DNA from: Candidatus Leptofilum gracile
GTDB lineage: Bacteria > Chloroflexota > Anaerolineae > Promineifilales > Promineifilaceae
Reading direction: 5' to 3'
NCBI GenBank assembly: GCA_016713825.1
Contig: JADJOJ010000010.1
Coordinates: 434,001 to 498,000, forward strand
DNA: 64,000 nucleotides
Position numbers and translations under genes: made by a program. Shown one piece after another: positions 16,594 to 25,741 of the stretch (position 1 is the stretch's first letter; every line of letters begins with the position of its first letter). The notes under the pieces were generated by a model that searched no databases, had not been told where the DNA came from, and saw only the letters and a list, made by a program, of their open reading frames with translations.

Positions 16594-17751
16594 ATGAAAC
16601 GATTGAGCATCATTTTAATCATTTTTGCCCTGCTGGTGGCTGGCGGGTTGATGTGGTGGAACTTTGGGGCGGGGTCGGAAACGGCCGTTGCTGAAGCCAC
16701 CTTTCTCCAAGTGGCAGAAGACACCTCTGGCTTTGCCCGCGCTACCGAGCCGAACAACATCGAGTTCCCCCGCGATTTGGGGGCGCACGACGCGTACCAG
16801 ACGGAGTGGTGGTATTACACGGGGAATTTGGAGGGGGAAAACGGCCGTCAATTTGGCTACCAGTTCACCATTTTCCGCCGGGCGCTGACGCCGGAGGCGG
16901 TTGAAGATACGGCCTCCGACTGGCGCAGCAACCAGGTCTACCTGGCCCACTTCACCGTCAGCGACGTGGCCAACGAAGCGTTTTACCCGCACGAGCGGTT
17001 TAGCCGGGGCGCGGCCGGGCTGGCGGGGGCACAGGCGGCACCGTACCGCGTCTGGCTGGAGGATTGGTCGGTGGCGGAGATGCCCTCCGGCGAGGTGCGC
17101 CTGCTGGCCGATGGCGGTGACGTGGCGCTGGACCTGATCCTGACGCAAACGCTGCCGCCCATCCTGCATGGCGACGGTGGCCTGAGCACCAAAGGGCCGG
17201 AGCCGGGCAACGCGTCGTACTACTACTCGCAGGTGCGGCAGGCGACCAGCGGCACGGTGCGCATTGGCGACGAAACGATTGCGGTGACCGGGCTGAGCTG
17301 GAAGGACCACGAGTACAGCACTAGTGCCCTCAGCGAGGGGGCGATTGGCTGGGATTGGTTCTCGATGCAGTTTGACAACGGCAGTTCACTGATGTTTTTC
17401 CAGATTCGGCGGGAAGATGGCACGCTGGAACCGTACTCCAGCGGCAGCTTCATCGCCGCCGACGGCACGGTGACCCACCTGACGCGTGAGGATTGGTCGC
17501 TGGACGTGCTGGACGAATGGACGAGCCCCACAAGCGGGGCAACGTACCCGGCGGGCTGGCGAATTGAGATTGAATCGCTGGATTTACTGCTGGAAGGACG
17601 GCCGTTAATGCCCAACCAGGAGCTCAATGTGTCTACCGTTTACTGGGAAGGGGCGTCCCAATTTAGTGGCACGCTGGCGGGGCAGCCAATGTCGGCCTTG
17701 GGTTACGTGGAGATGACGGGGTATTTTGCGACGATGGACGGCCGTATTTAG
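16594..17751 (+). CDS. AttH/CrtC-like lipocalin-fold protein
   Basis: A 385-residue exported protein with an N-terminal hydrophobic segment (LSIILIIFALLVAGGLMWW). The body is of the AttH/CrtC (hydroxyneurosporene-synthase-like) family: AYQTEWWYYTGNLEG (about residues 67-81), GYQFTIFRRAL, GLSWKDHEYSTS and GWDWFSMQFDNGSSLMFFQI are typical. AttH is the secreted partner of the AttEFGH ABC system first described in Agrobacterium. The order here (ATPase, permease, AttH) matches that system. Its substrate is not established. Carotenoid hydratase activity is unlikely, given the transporter context and absence of carotenoid genes. Confidence 0.87.
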   Translation: MKRLSIILIIFALLVAGGLMWWNFGAGSETAVAEATFLQVAEDTSGFARATEPNNIEFPRDLGAHDAYQTEWWYYTGNLEGENGRQFGYQFTIFRRALTPEAVEDTASDWRSNQVYLAHFTVSDVANEAFYPHERFSRGAAGLAGAQAAPYRVWLEDWSVAEMPSGEVRLLADGGDVALDLILTQTLPPILHGDGGLSTKGPEPGNASYYYSQVRQATSGTVRIGDETIAVTGLSWKDHEYSTSALSEGAIGWDWFSMQFDNGSSLMFFQIRREDGTLEPYSSGSFIAADGTVTHLTREDWSLDVLDEWTSPTSGATYPAGWRIEIESLDLLLEGRPLMPNQELNVSTVYWEGASQFSGTLAGQPMSALGYVEMTGYFATMDGRI

Positions 17752-17753
17752 GA

Positions 17754-17846
17754 AGGAACACAGAGATACACAGAGAAACCGCAGAGTTTCACAGAGAATT
17801 TCCTCTGTGTGGCTCTGTGTCACCTCCATGAAACTCTGTGTTCCTT
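17754..17846. repeat. Family D hairpin (ACACAGAGA units)
   Basis: AGGAACACAGAGATACACAG and GCAGAGTTTCACAGAG face inverted CTCTGTGTGGCTCTGTGT and AAACTCTGTGTTCCTTG. It fills the gap between the convergent AttH-like and dusB genes and could act as a bidirectional terminator. Confidence 0.85.
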
Positions 17847-17850
17847 GTTT

Positions 17851-18849
17851 TTACACAGCGGCAGGTTGTAGATTTTTGAGCGGGGTTTGAGCGGGAACGG
17901 CCGTTCCCACTCCCTCCAACCCCTCCTCAAATTCCACAAAAGATTCCGTACTCAACAACGAATCCAGATCAAGACCAGGGATGTCCTCAAAATACCGCTT
18001 CAAATGCTTGCGGAACTGGCGCAGGCCGGGGGCTTCGCCGTAGTAGGCTACCATTTCGCGGGCGTGCAGGTGCACCGCTTTGATAATGTCGCCAATCGCC
18101 AGCTCCTCGCGGCGTTGGCGGGCAAAAATCCACGGGTTGCCGATGGCCGCCCGGCCAATCATCACCGCGTCGCAGCCGGTGTGGGCCTTCATCCGCTCGA
18201 TGTCCTCCGGCGTTTGCACATCCCCATTGCCAATCACCGGCACGCTCACCGCCTGCTTCAGCGCGGCGATGGCGTCCCAGTTGGCGTTGCCGCCGTACTT
18301 TTGCACCTTGGTACGGCCGTGTAGCGCAATCAGCGCCGCACCGTTTTGTGCCAAAATACGGCCGATTTCCAAAAAGTTCTCCTGCGTGGCGTCCCAACCC
18401 AGCCGGATTTTGCCGGTGACCGGCACTTCCAGGTGCTGGCTGAGCAGCTTAAACGTTTCTTCGATGAGCGCGGGCTGGGGCATCATGCCCACGCCTGCGC
18501 CGCGCCCGCTCACCTTGCGCGTGGCGCAGCCCATGTTCACGTCGATGATGTCTGGCCCCCACTCCTGGATGCGCAGGGCGGCGTCCAGCAGCATCTGGGC
18601 GTTGTTGCCAAAAATCTGGAACACCATCGGATGTTCGCCCGGCTGGGTGTCCAGCCGCTGGCGAAACCGCTCATGGACGCGCTTGCCCAGCAGCGCCTCC
18701 ACGGGGACAAATTCGGTGTAATGCATGGCGGAGCCGTAGGCGCGGCACAGCGCCCGGTACGGCACGTCCGAATAGCCAGCCATTGGGGCCAGGATGGCGT
18801 CGCCAAAGACGGGCACGTGGCCCACATTAAACAGGGGTTGTGGCGACAT
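17851..18849 (-). CDS. dus: tRNA-dihydrouridine synthase (DusB-like)
   Basis: A 332-residue FMN enzyme reducing uridines of the tRNA D-loop. It starts with APMAGYSDVPYRALCR (FMN-binding), then VFQIFGNN, DVNMGCATRKVSGRGAG with the catalytic Cys, and GKIRLGWD. Next come ALHGRTKVQKYGG, VIGNGDV and MIGRAAIGNPWIF. The usual GCP around the catalytic Cys is GCA here, a departure worth noting. The ATG shares its A with the TAA of the VWA lipoprotein gene upstream (TAATG), so translation is probably coupled. Confidence 0.92.
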   Translation of the reverse strand: MSPQPLFNVGHVPVFGDAILAPMAGYSDVPYRALCRAYGSAMHYTEFVPVEALLGKRVHERFRQRLDTQPGEHPMVFQIFGNNAQMLLDAALRIQEWGPDIIDVNMGCATRKVSGRGAGVGMMPQPALIEETFKLLSQHLEVPVTGKIRLGWDATQENFLEIGRILAQNGAALIALHGRTKVQKYGGNANWDAIAALKQAVSVPVIGNGDVQTPEDIERMKAHTGCDAVMIGRAAIGNPWIFARQRREELAIGDIIKAVHLHAREMVAYYGEAPGLRQFRKHLKRYFEDIPGLDLDSLLSTESFVEFEEGLEGVGTAVPAQTPLKNLQPAAV

Positions 18850-20489
18850 TAACGCCCCACGCCGACGCTGCCACCAAAGGCGGCGGACATCTCTTCGTAA
18901 ATGGCGGCAATGGACGCTTCGTCACCGACGAAGAAGTTGCCGTTGGCCTGGATCGCCAGCTGCTCCAGCGTTTGCTCGTCGGCGTCGCCACCGTAGGCGA
19001 TGGTGAAGACGGTGGCGTTGTTGGCCGTTGCTTCCTGCATTGCTGTGGCGGAATTGAAGCGGTAGCTGCGCGTATCCTGGCCGTCGGTGAGCACCACCAT
19101 CGCGTTGGCAGTAGAAGGCAGGCTAGTTTCCGTCAGCAGCGCTGCGCCGTCGCCGATGGCGTCGAACAGCGTCGTGTCGCCGATGGCTTGCAGCTGGTTG
19201 ATGGCGTTGATGACTTTTTCGCGGCTTTCGCCCACCTGCACATGGCGGATGATCAGCTCTGGTTCGGTGCTGAAGGCGATGACGGAGATGTAGTCGTCGT
19301 CCCCCATCTGGCTAACAAACTGGATGGCAGCGGCCTGCATGGTACTCATTTTTGAGCCGCGCATACTGCCAGAGGTGTCTAGCAGCATCACCAGGTTCAC
19401 ATCTTTGCGTGCCTCTTGCCACAGTTCCTGCACGGCAAAAATGGTGTTCACCGACGGTGCGTCAAAAATGATGGTTGGTTGGGTGGGGTCGATGGCCTCG
19501 GTGGCGGGCAGGGTGATGGCGGATGCCACCGGCCGCAAGCCATTGTCTGCGGCTAGCTGCTGCCCTGCATCGCTGAGCAAAAAGTCACGGAAGAGAACGG
19601 CCGTTTCCTTCTCACCACTCGTTGCCGAATCCCGCACACAGGCCGGGAAATCAGCCACAAAAGTGCCTTCCAGCGGGTAAATGGCCACGATGTCGCTGCC
19701 GCCCAGCTGGGCGACGTTGGCTTCGTACATGATGCCCGCCGTCAGGTAATCCACACCGCGCTCGGCCATGGTGGTGGCCAACGATTGGGTGCTGCTGCTG
19801 AACCAGGTAACGCCGCCTTCAAACGCGCCCACGCTGGCCTGCACAATCGGCTGGCCAATGTCGCCCACGCTCACCGCGTCCGTCTTCGACTCAGCCGCCT
19901 GGACGATGGCCAGCAAAGTGCTGGCTCCGGAGCCAGACAGGCCGGGATGAGTGTGCCCCAGCTTAAACGAGTCGCCCAGCGTGCCGCCGCTGTAATAATC
20001 CCAGGCGGCCGGATCAGCCGCCAGACTGCCGATGTCTAGCCAGCCCAGCGGCAAGCCAGGCCAGCCGAGCGCCTCGGCCACTTCGCGCCACATGCCAATC
20101 ACCAGCGGGCTTTGGGCCACGCTGACGCAGTCGCTTTGAAAGCTGTTGTCGCCGTCTTCAGCCAGCACGTCGGTCCAGACCGCTTCTTCGGGCAGCCAGA
20201 GGGCGACGCTGGGCGTGGCTTGTAGGGCGGCAATCGCTTCGCCAGATTCCACGGGGATGAGCTGGACAAAGATAGGGTCGCCCCCACTGGTTTCGGTTTC
20301 GGAGGCGTTGAAGGTGGTAACGGCCGTTTCCAACCAGGGAGCAACCGTCGTATTGGCCATCACATTCAGCACCACGGCGTTGCTGGGAATGTCCTCATCG
20401 CCACCAATGCCAAACACGCTGCAAGCCAGCATCGGCAAGGTTAGCAGGATAAAAAGCAGGGGAAACCCGCGAAAGTTTTGTCGGTTCAT
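18849..20489 (-). CDS. Lipoprotein with substrate-binding-like and VWA domains
   Basis: A 546-residue predicted lipoprotein starting at the ATG at 20489. The longer frame upstream runs through a hairpin and is rejected. The signal LLFILLTLPMLAC has a lipobox ending in Cys. Residues about 40-340 resemble a periplasmic solute-binding protein (ALWLPEEAVWTDVL, GLSGSGASTLL, FRDFLLSDAGQQLAA). The C-terminal third is a von Willebrand A domain with a complete MIDAS: MLLDTSGSMRGS near residue 368 and VLTDGQD later. It probably sits on the outer face of the membrane. The next gene upstream encodes a binding protein with an OmpA domain, so the two may form one surface complex. The ligand is unknown. Confidence 0.85.
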   Translation of the reverse strand: MNRQNFRGFPLLFILLTLPMLACSVFGIGGDEDIPSNAVVLNVMANTTVAPWLETAVTTFNASETETSGGDPIFVQLIPVESGEAIAALQATPSVALWLPEEAVWTDVLAEDGDNSFQSDCVSVAQSPLVIGMWREVAEALGWPGLPLGWLDIGSLAADPAAWDYYSGGTLGDSFKLGHTHPGLSGSGASTLLAIVQAAESKTDAVSVGDIGQPIVQASVGAFEGGVTWFSSSTQSLATTMAERGVDYLTAGIMYEANVAQLGGSDIVAIYPLEGTFVADFPACVRDSATSGEKETAVLFRDFLLSDAGQQLAADNGLRPVASAITLPATEAIDPTQPTIIFDAPSVNTIFAVQELWQEARKDVNLVMLLDTSGSMRGSKMSTMQAAAIQFVSQMGDDDYISVIAFSTEPELIIRHVQVGESREKVINAINQLQAIGDTTLFDAIGDGAALLTETSLPSTANAMVVLTDGQDTRSYRFNSATAMQEATANNATVFTIAYGGDADEQTLEQLAIQANGNFFVGDEASIAAIYEEMSAAFGGSVGVGR

Positions 20490-20500
20490 ACAATCCTCGA

Positions 20501-20573
20501 AGGCCTGGGGGTTCACCCCCAGGCTATTTATTATGGCATTGTTGTCGCTTTAGCCTGGGGCTTCAGCCCCATG
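20501..20573. repeat. Two family F palindromes (CCTGGGGCTTCAGCCCC)
   Basis: GCCTGGGGGTTCACCCCCAGGC (about 20502-20523) and AGCCTGGGGCTTCAGCCCCA (about 20550-20570) lie between the VWA and OmpA-fusion genes. Each is a GC-rich hairpin with a 4-base loop. They match the perfect palindrome at 51495. Confidence 0.85.
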
Positions 20574-20576
20574 TAT

Positions 20577-22202
20577 TTAACGTCCAGCCGTTACCAGCGT
20601 TAGTTCCACGTACCGGTCTTGCGCTTGCAGATTGGGATCATCCGTGCCGCGTCGCTCATCGGGCGGCAGCACAGCTTCCACAATAAAGCGAGCCGGGTCA
20701 ATGCCCTGGGAGACCAGGTAATCGACCACGCTTTGCGCCCGACCCTCGGCCACTTCCAGAATTTCATCTTCGGTGTAGGGCGGGTCGTTGGCGGGCCAGG
20801 CGGAGGAGCCGCGCACGCGCAGGAACAGGCCGATCGATTGGGACATGGTGGGCACCACGCAGTCATCCAAAATACGGCGTGATTCCAGCGTCAGCTCGGT
20901 GCTTTCTGGCAAGAAGGCGAAGGTGCGGCAGGGCAGCACGGCCAGTGTGGCGGCGGCATCGGTGGAGACGCCAGACAAATCAACCTGGGCGGAGATGGAG
21001 AAGGTGTCGTTGACGGGTTTGCCGTTGGGCTGCAAGCTGGCCTGATCGGCGGCGCGCAACACGAAGCCGGCGTTGACCAAATCTTCCACGTTGTCATTGG
21101 GAATACCGACGTCGGAAGCGGCCCAGACGCGGCGGGCAATCTCCAGCCGGGAGATGATGGGGCGGGTGTCGCGCATGACGAAGGCGTTGTCGCCCAGGTC
21201 GGCCTGGGCCACGCTCTCTAGCCAGGCGGTGAAGTCGTCGGTGGCGGTTTCGGGGTAGACAAAGCTCCAGTCGTTGTTGCCCCAGGCGGCGATTTGGGAA
21301 GCGGCCGTTTCAAAATCTTCTACCTGCGCCTTGAGCGTATCGAACCAGGCATTGTGGAAATTTTGCACCAGGTCGGCGTTGGTTTGGATCGATTGGCGCG
21401 AGGTCACAATCACGTCGATGACGATGCGCAGCTCTTCAGAACTGAGCAGCTTCACGCCGCCGCTCTGTTCAGCATCGTAAATGTTCGGTTCCCAAGCAGA
21501 AACCACGTCTGCCTGGCCATTGTTGAACACCTCGATGGCCGACTCCACGCTGTCTTGGGGCACCAGGGTCACCTGGGAGCGGGGGCTGAGCTGGGCAATG
21601 CTGAGGGCGTAGTAAACAAAATATTCACCCACAGAGTCGCTGGCAAAGGCGATGCGCTTGCCTTGCAAATCGTTGATGGTGTCGATGTCGCGGCCCCACA
21701 GCTGGTCGGCACCGGCGCTTTCATCCACGATGGCGGTGATGACGCCGGGGCTGGAGAGGGCGACGGAGTCCAGGGTGGTGAGCAGGCAGCTCCACTGGCC
21801 GGAATCCAGCAGGGCGGTGCGCTGCCCTTCGGTGATGTCGTACTCGTCGGTGAGGAAGAAGGGGATGATGCCCAGATGGAAGCCGTGCTCAATATCCTTG
21901 CCGCTCATTTGCATTTGCTGGAGCGTGAAGTAGCTGCCAAAGGCGTCGGCACCGCAAATGTAGGTGGGCAGACCATCGGCGGCGTCATAATTTGGCCCCC
22001 AGATCGGGTCTGGCGAGTCGAGATCGACGTTGCTGACGGTGGAACCATTGTTGCTGTTGACGTTGTCGGAAACATCAGCAACATCAGGTTGGTCATTGTC
22101 GGTAAGGTTGCCGATGATGCTGTAGGCGGCCACGCCGCAGATGACCAGCGCGGCCAGGCCGATAATGGCGATAAAGATGATGCGGGTGCGATCTAGTTTC
22201 AT
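20577..22202 (-). CDS. Solute-binding protein fused to an OmpA-like domain
   Basis: A 541-residue exported protein with an N-terminal membrane anchor (IIFIAIIGLAALVICGVAAY). Residues about 75-330 look like a NitT/TauT-type binding protein (GKRIAFASDSVGEYFVYYAL, NNGQADVVSAWEPN). The C-terminal 130 residues form an OmpA-like peptidoglycan-binding domain (FLPESTELTLESRRILDDC and AEGRAQSVVDYLVSQG). Good ribosome site GAGGAAAAG. An OmpA domain would tether the sensor to peptidoglycan. No permease or ATPase for it is nearby, so a sensing or structural role with the VWA lipoprotein downstream is as likely as transport. Confidence 0.85.
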   Translation of the reverse strand: MKLDRTRIIFIAIIGLAALVICGVAAYSIIGNLTDNDQPDVADVSDNVNSNNGSTVSNVDLDSPDPIWGPNYDAADGLPTYICGADAFGSYFTLQQMQMSGKDIEHGFHLGIIPFFLTDEYDITEGQRTALLDSGQWSCLLTTLDSVALSSPGVITAIVDESAGADQLWGRDIDTINDLQGKRIAFASDSVGEYFVYYALSIAQLSPRSQVTLVPQDSVESAIEVFNNGQADVVSAWEPNIYDAEQSGGVKLLSSEELRIVIDVIVTSRQSIQTNADLVQNFHNAWFDTLKAQVEDFETAASQIAAWGNNDWSFVYPETATDDFTAWLESVAQADLGDNAFVMRDTRPIISRLEIARRVWAASDVGIPNDNVEDLVNAGFVLRAADQASLQPNGKPVNDTFSISAQVDLSGVSTDAAATLAVLPCRTFAFLPESTELTLESRRILDDCVVPTMSQSIGLFLRVRGSSAWPANDPPYTEDEILEVAEGRAQSVVDYLVSQGIDPARFIVEAVLPPDERRGTDDPNLQAQDRYVELTLVTAGR

Positions 22203-22229
22203 GTGCTTTTCCTCGGAAAAAGATACAAA

Positions 22230-22262
22230 AATGGTTAATGGTAAATTGTAAATGGTTAATGG
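22230..22262. repeat. TTAATGGTTAATGG short-unit array
   Basis: AATGGTTAATGGTAAATTG and AATGGTTAATGG form a direct array without an obvious inverted arm, in the gap upstream of the OmpA-fusion gene. It is another instance of the short-period intergenic repeats. Confidence 0.5.
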
Positions 22263-22349
22263 TTATTCCCTTGTATCTGGGGATTGGTTTGCATTTTTTG
22301 GGCGATTACACCTGTATTTACGGCTATTTGGTCGTTTGGTTGCATTGGT

Positions 22350-23797
22350 TTAGACGGTGTAGCCGAGGTTGCGCAAGACGTCATCTGGGTGTTGGCCGTG
22401 AAGGATTTGGAATTGGAAACGGCCGTCTTCATCCTTCTCAATAATCAGCTCATACGCTTCTGGCAAGACACAATGCTTGCTGCCCTTCACCCCGCCCAGC
22501 ATCTCCTGGTACGCGCCAATGCTAAAGAAGCCGATGTACAGATCGTCGGTCTCCACAGGCAGGTAAAGTGGTGATTTGCTGGGTTTGGGCGGGTAGACGT
22601 CGTCGCTGTCGCAGGTGATGCCGCCCAGCTGCACCTGCTGGAACGGTTTGTCCAGGTGGGTTAGCGGCAGCACAATAAAATGCTCAGACAGCGCCCAGCT
22701 GTCCGGGAAGGAGCTCATGATCGAGCCATCAATAATGTACCAGGGCAGTTTGGAGCCATTGTCTTTGGCGGCGATGATTTTGAACAGGTGCGCCCCGTGT
22801 TCGGAGGTGGTGTAACGGCCGAATTCACCCATCACATCTGGTACGGGCACGTTGTAACGGCGGCACGCCTCTTGCAGGGCGGTGAGCAGCTGGCGGGCAA
22901 ATTCATGGTAATCAAAGTTGAAGTCCAACGTCATGGCCACGGGCATGCCGCCGCCAAAGTTGAAGATGCTCAGGCTGGGGTAGCGCTGCCGCAGCCGGGC
23001 AAACAGCTCGATGCCTGGTTTGAGCCAGCTGATGAAGGCGGGGATGTCGGTGAGCTGGCTACCGACCATGTAATGGTACATTTTCAGCGTCAGGTTGGGG
23101 GCGGCGGCGATGTAATCGGCCGCTTTCCAGATATCTTCGGTGTTTAGGCCGAAGCGGGAGTTGGCTTTGTCCATCTCGGCCTGGGTTCCGTTGGGGCCGT
23201 AGCTTTTTTGGCGCAGCCCCACGTTAAACGTTTGTCCAGAGCTGAGCAGGGGGGAAATCTCAGGCAAATCTTCGATGACGGGGACGATATTTTCGTGTAG
23301 CAGGCGAAGCTGTAAAATGTTGGCGGCGTATTGGGAGCCGGGGCCTTTGAAGCCGTTGCACACCACCATGCGGTCGGGGGTGAGCAGGCCGCGCTGGATC
23401 ATGATTTTGGCGATATCTACGTCTACGGTGGAGGACATCTCGTGGTGGGCACCTGCGCTGAGGGTGGTGCGGATCACTTCTTCGGCGGCGTTGGCTTTGG
23501 AGGCGTAGGTGTAATGGAACTGGCCTTCGTAGCGCAACTCGGCGCTGGCGTCGGCGAAGACCTGCTGCATTTTATGAATTTGCTGCGTGATCAGCGGCAG
23601 ATAGACGATTTCAGGGGGCTGGGCATGGTTTTGGTGAAGCCTTGGGGGGCTTCCTTTAAGAAAAATTGGGCCAGGTCCAGGCCGTCCAGGTGGAGGTGGC
23701 CGTTTTTGGCGTGCAGGTAGCGGTTGAATTGGTGGTTGTTGGGAACGGCCGTTTCCCTCTCCCAGCCAATAACAGGATGTTTTTCAGAATCACTCAT
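22350..23797 (-). pseudogene. SpeA-like arginine decarboxylase, frameshifted
   Basis: Two frames together make a 482-residue PLP fold III decarboxylase. The first (ATG at 23797, GGAG upstream) encodes about 60 residues up to KEAPQGFTKTMPSP. The rest continues in another frame as EIVYLPLITQQIHKMQQVF. The shift lies in a run of five G's at 23614-23618; one more base restores the frame. Conserved parts are FHYTYASKANAAEE (PLP lysine), GEFGRY and GGITCDSDDVYP (active-site Cys). It is shorter than E. coli SpeA (about 630 residues) but similar to the short type of other phyla. It would make agmatine for polyamines. Either a recent mutation or a base-call error is possible. Its start overlaps the mscS stop by 8 bp. 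Confidence 0.8.
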
Positions 23798-24677
23798 TTG
23801 TTTTCTCCGGTAGTTGCCCTTGTGCCACGTTGAGGGTGAGGGGCGTTAGCTGTATTGTTTCAAATGGCATATCAATTTGCTGTTCAGTCAAGGTTTTAAA
23901 GATTTTTTCGCGCAGTTCAAATCGTTTTTCGATGTGAATGCGTTCATCCTTAATCCAGGCTTGTAGTTCTAAGGCTAAATTGTAATCATTCAGCTGCGTA
24001 ATCACCACCCGCGCGGGTGGGTCTGGCAGAAAGTCGGCATCCCCCTGGATCACTTTGAATAAGATTTGGCGCACCTGGTCGATATTTTCATTGACGCCTA
24101 CGGTCACTTCTACATCCAGGCGCAGGTGCGGAAAGTTGGTGTAAGAGGTCACCGTTTTGTTGATGATTTCGGCATTGGGCACGGCCAACATTTTGCCGTC
24201 GCCGGTGATGATGCGGGTAGAGCGGAGGGTGATTTGGTCCACACGGCCGTAATTTTCCCCCACCTCTACCAAATCCCCAATCACAAACGGCCGATCCAGA
24301 AAAATGAGAATGCCAGAGATGAGATTGGAAAAGGCATCACGGGCGGCAAAGCCAATGGTGATGCCCACAATGCCCAGCGATGCCAGCAATCCGGCCGTGT
24401 CTACACCCATCACCGACAGCGCATTCACCAACCCCAGCAGCAAAATGCTGTATTGCAAAATGGTGGTGATGAAGGCTTGCGATGTGGTGTCGAATCGTGA
24501 TTTAGGCAAGAACCGCTTTAGCAGCCGCCGCACGATGACCCAGGTCAGGTAAAAAGCAGCAAAGGTAATGGCGGCAACAATCAGATTGATGAGAAAATCG
24601 ACCAGTTGTGTGCCCAACGTTTCTGGGTCAAATAAAGTTTGCAGACGTTCCAGAATGGCGTTAAACAGTTCGCCCAT
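23790..24677 (-). CDS. mscS: Small-conductance mechanosensitive channel (MscS family)
   Basis: A 295-residue membrane channel that releases solutes on hypo-osmotic shock. Three membrane segments: about residues 22-48, 68-88, and the pore-lining GLLASLGIVGITIGFAARDA (about 92-111). Next comes the cytoplasmic beta domain with FVIGDLVEVGENYGRVDQI and VPNAEIINKTVTSY, and the alpha/beta C-terminal domain. A GGAGG ribosome site precedes the ATG. It overlaps the decarboxylase start by 8 bp, suggesting one transcript. ACGGCCGT at 24243 encodes YGR in the conserved NYGRV stretch. Confidence 0.95.
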   Translation of the reverse strand: MGELFNAILERLQTLFDPETLGTQLVDFLINLIVAAITFAAFYLTWVIVRRLLKRFLPKSRFDTTSQAFITTILQYSILLLGLVNALSVMGVDTAGLLASLGIVGITIGFAARDAFSNLISGILIFLDRPFVIGDLVEVGENYGRVDQITLRSTRIITGDGKMLAVPNAEIINKTVTSYTNFPHLRLDVEVTVGVNENIDQVRQILFKVIQGDADFLPDPPARVVITQLNDYNLALELQAWIKDERIHIEKRFELREKIFKTLTEQQIDMPFETIQLTPLTLNVAQGQLPEKTNE

Positions 24678-24859
24678 GCAGTTCCTCCCATATAATTGAT
24701 AAACAAATAAGGCAATTTTCGTTTGGGAGGAGTTACATTCTGCATTATAGCGAAAAGTGAGGCCCCGTGGAAAGAGGTTTGACGCCGGGGCTGTTGTTTA
24801 GGCACAATGCGCAAGTTTGGAATAGTGGAACGGCCGTTTCCTATGCTATGCTTTCATCA

Positions 24860-24895
24860 GCCAACCTCCCGGAGGTTCAAAACCTCCGGGAGGTT
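24860..24895. repeat. Family E hairpin (CCTCCCGGAGGTT)
   Basis: AACCTCCCGGAGGTT and AACCTCCGGGAGGTT lie side by side with a 4-base spacer, ending just before the AAGGAG ribosome site of the GyrI-like gene. It could influence translation or mark a processed 5' end. Confidence 0.75.
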
Positions 24896-24908
24896 ACAAG
24901 GAGCAACC

Positions 24909-25541
24909 ATGAAAAAACTAGATTTCAAACGAGAACTGAAATATCTGTACAAACCATCTGGCCAAAAGATAAGCGTGGTCGATGTGCCGCCAATGAACTT
25001 CCTCACCATCACCGGGCAGGGCAATCCCAACAACTCTCCGGCGTACCAAGAGGCGGTTGAAGCGCTGTATTCAGTGGCCTACACTGTTAAGTTTATGGTG
25101 AAGAAAGGCGATATGGAAATTGATTATGGGGTGATGCCGCTGGAAGGGCTGTGGTGGGTGCCAGATATGAGCCAGTTTTCCCTGGACGATAAAGAGGCCT
25201 GGCTGTGGCAGATGATGATTATGCAGCCAGAATTTATCACCGCCGCCATGATTGCCGAGGCGAAGGCGCAAGCGAAGAAGAAGAAAGGGTTGCAGGCGAT
25301 TGACCGGTTACAATTGGAGCAGTTTGTGGAGGGAACGGCCGTACAACTCCTCTACACCGGTCCTTATGCCGACGAAGGCCCCACCATCCAGCGGCTGCAC
25401 CAACACGTCCACGAACTGGGTGGCGAACTCAGCGGCAAGCATCACGAAATTTACCTCGGCGACCCCCGCCGCACCGCCCCAGAGCGGCTAAAAACGGTGA
25501 TTCGCCAGCCGTTTTTGGTGCCAGAAGCGGTGGCTGGTTAG
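24909..25541 (+). CDS. GyrI-like domain protein (stand-alone)
   Basis: A 210-residue protein beginning at the ATG at 24909, chosen because AAGGAG lies 7 bp upstream and the earlier in-frame region is a hairpin. It has the GyrI-like small-molecule-binding fold: VDVPPMNFLTITGQGNPN at the start, KGDMEIDYGVMPLEGLWW mid-protein, LLYTGPYADEGPTIQRLH and the tail HHEIYLGDPRRTAPERLKT. Related stand-alone proteins bind or hydrolyse small hydrophobic compounds. The next gene is an AraC regulator with the same ligand-domain type, so the pair may respond to one compound. The ligand is unknown. Confidence 0.85.
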   Translation: MKKLDFKRELKYLYKPSGQKISVVDVPPMNFLTITGQGNPNNSPAYQEAVEALYSVAYTVKFMVKKGDMEIDYGVMPLEGLWWVPDMSQFSLDDKEAWLWQMMIMQPEFITAAMIAEAKAQAKKKKGLQAIDRLQLEQFVEGTAVQLLYTGPYADEGPTIQRLHQHVHELGGELSGKHHEIYLGDPRRTAPERLKTVIRQPFLVPEAVAG

Positions 25542-25626
25542 TCAAGATTGGACCATTTTGTTCTGCCTTTACCTGTTAGCGACTGTAAAAATGGTGGCTC
25601 TTTGGGAATTCAGGGGGTTTACAGCC

Positions 25627-25691
25627 CGTGAAACGTGAAACGTGAAACGTGACCAGAGAGGCATCACGTTTCACGCATCACGTTTCACGCC
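25627..25691. repeat. Family G hairpin (GTGAAACGTGAAACGTG)
   Basis: Three GTGAAAC units face inverted CACGTTTCACGCATCACGTT units about 20 bp apart. It lies upstream of the AraC-family gene. A related array is at 55364. Confidence 0.8.
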
Positions 25692-25741
25692 AGACCCCAC
25701 GAAATCCTGAAGACCCAAAATGGTCTAATCTAAAGGCGTTT

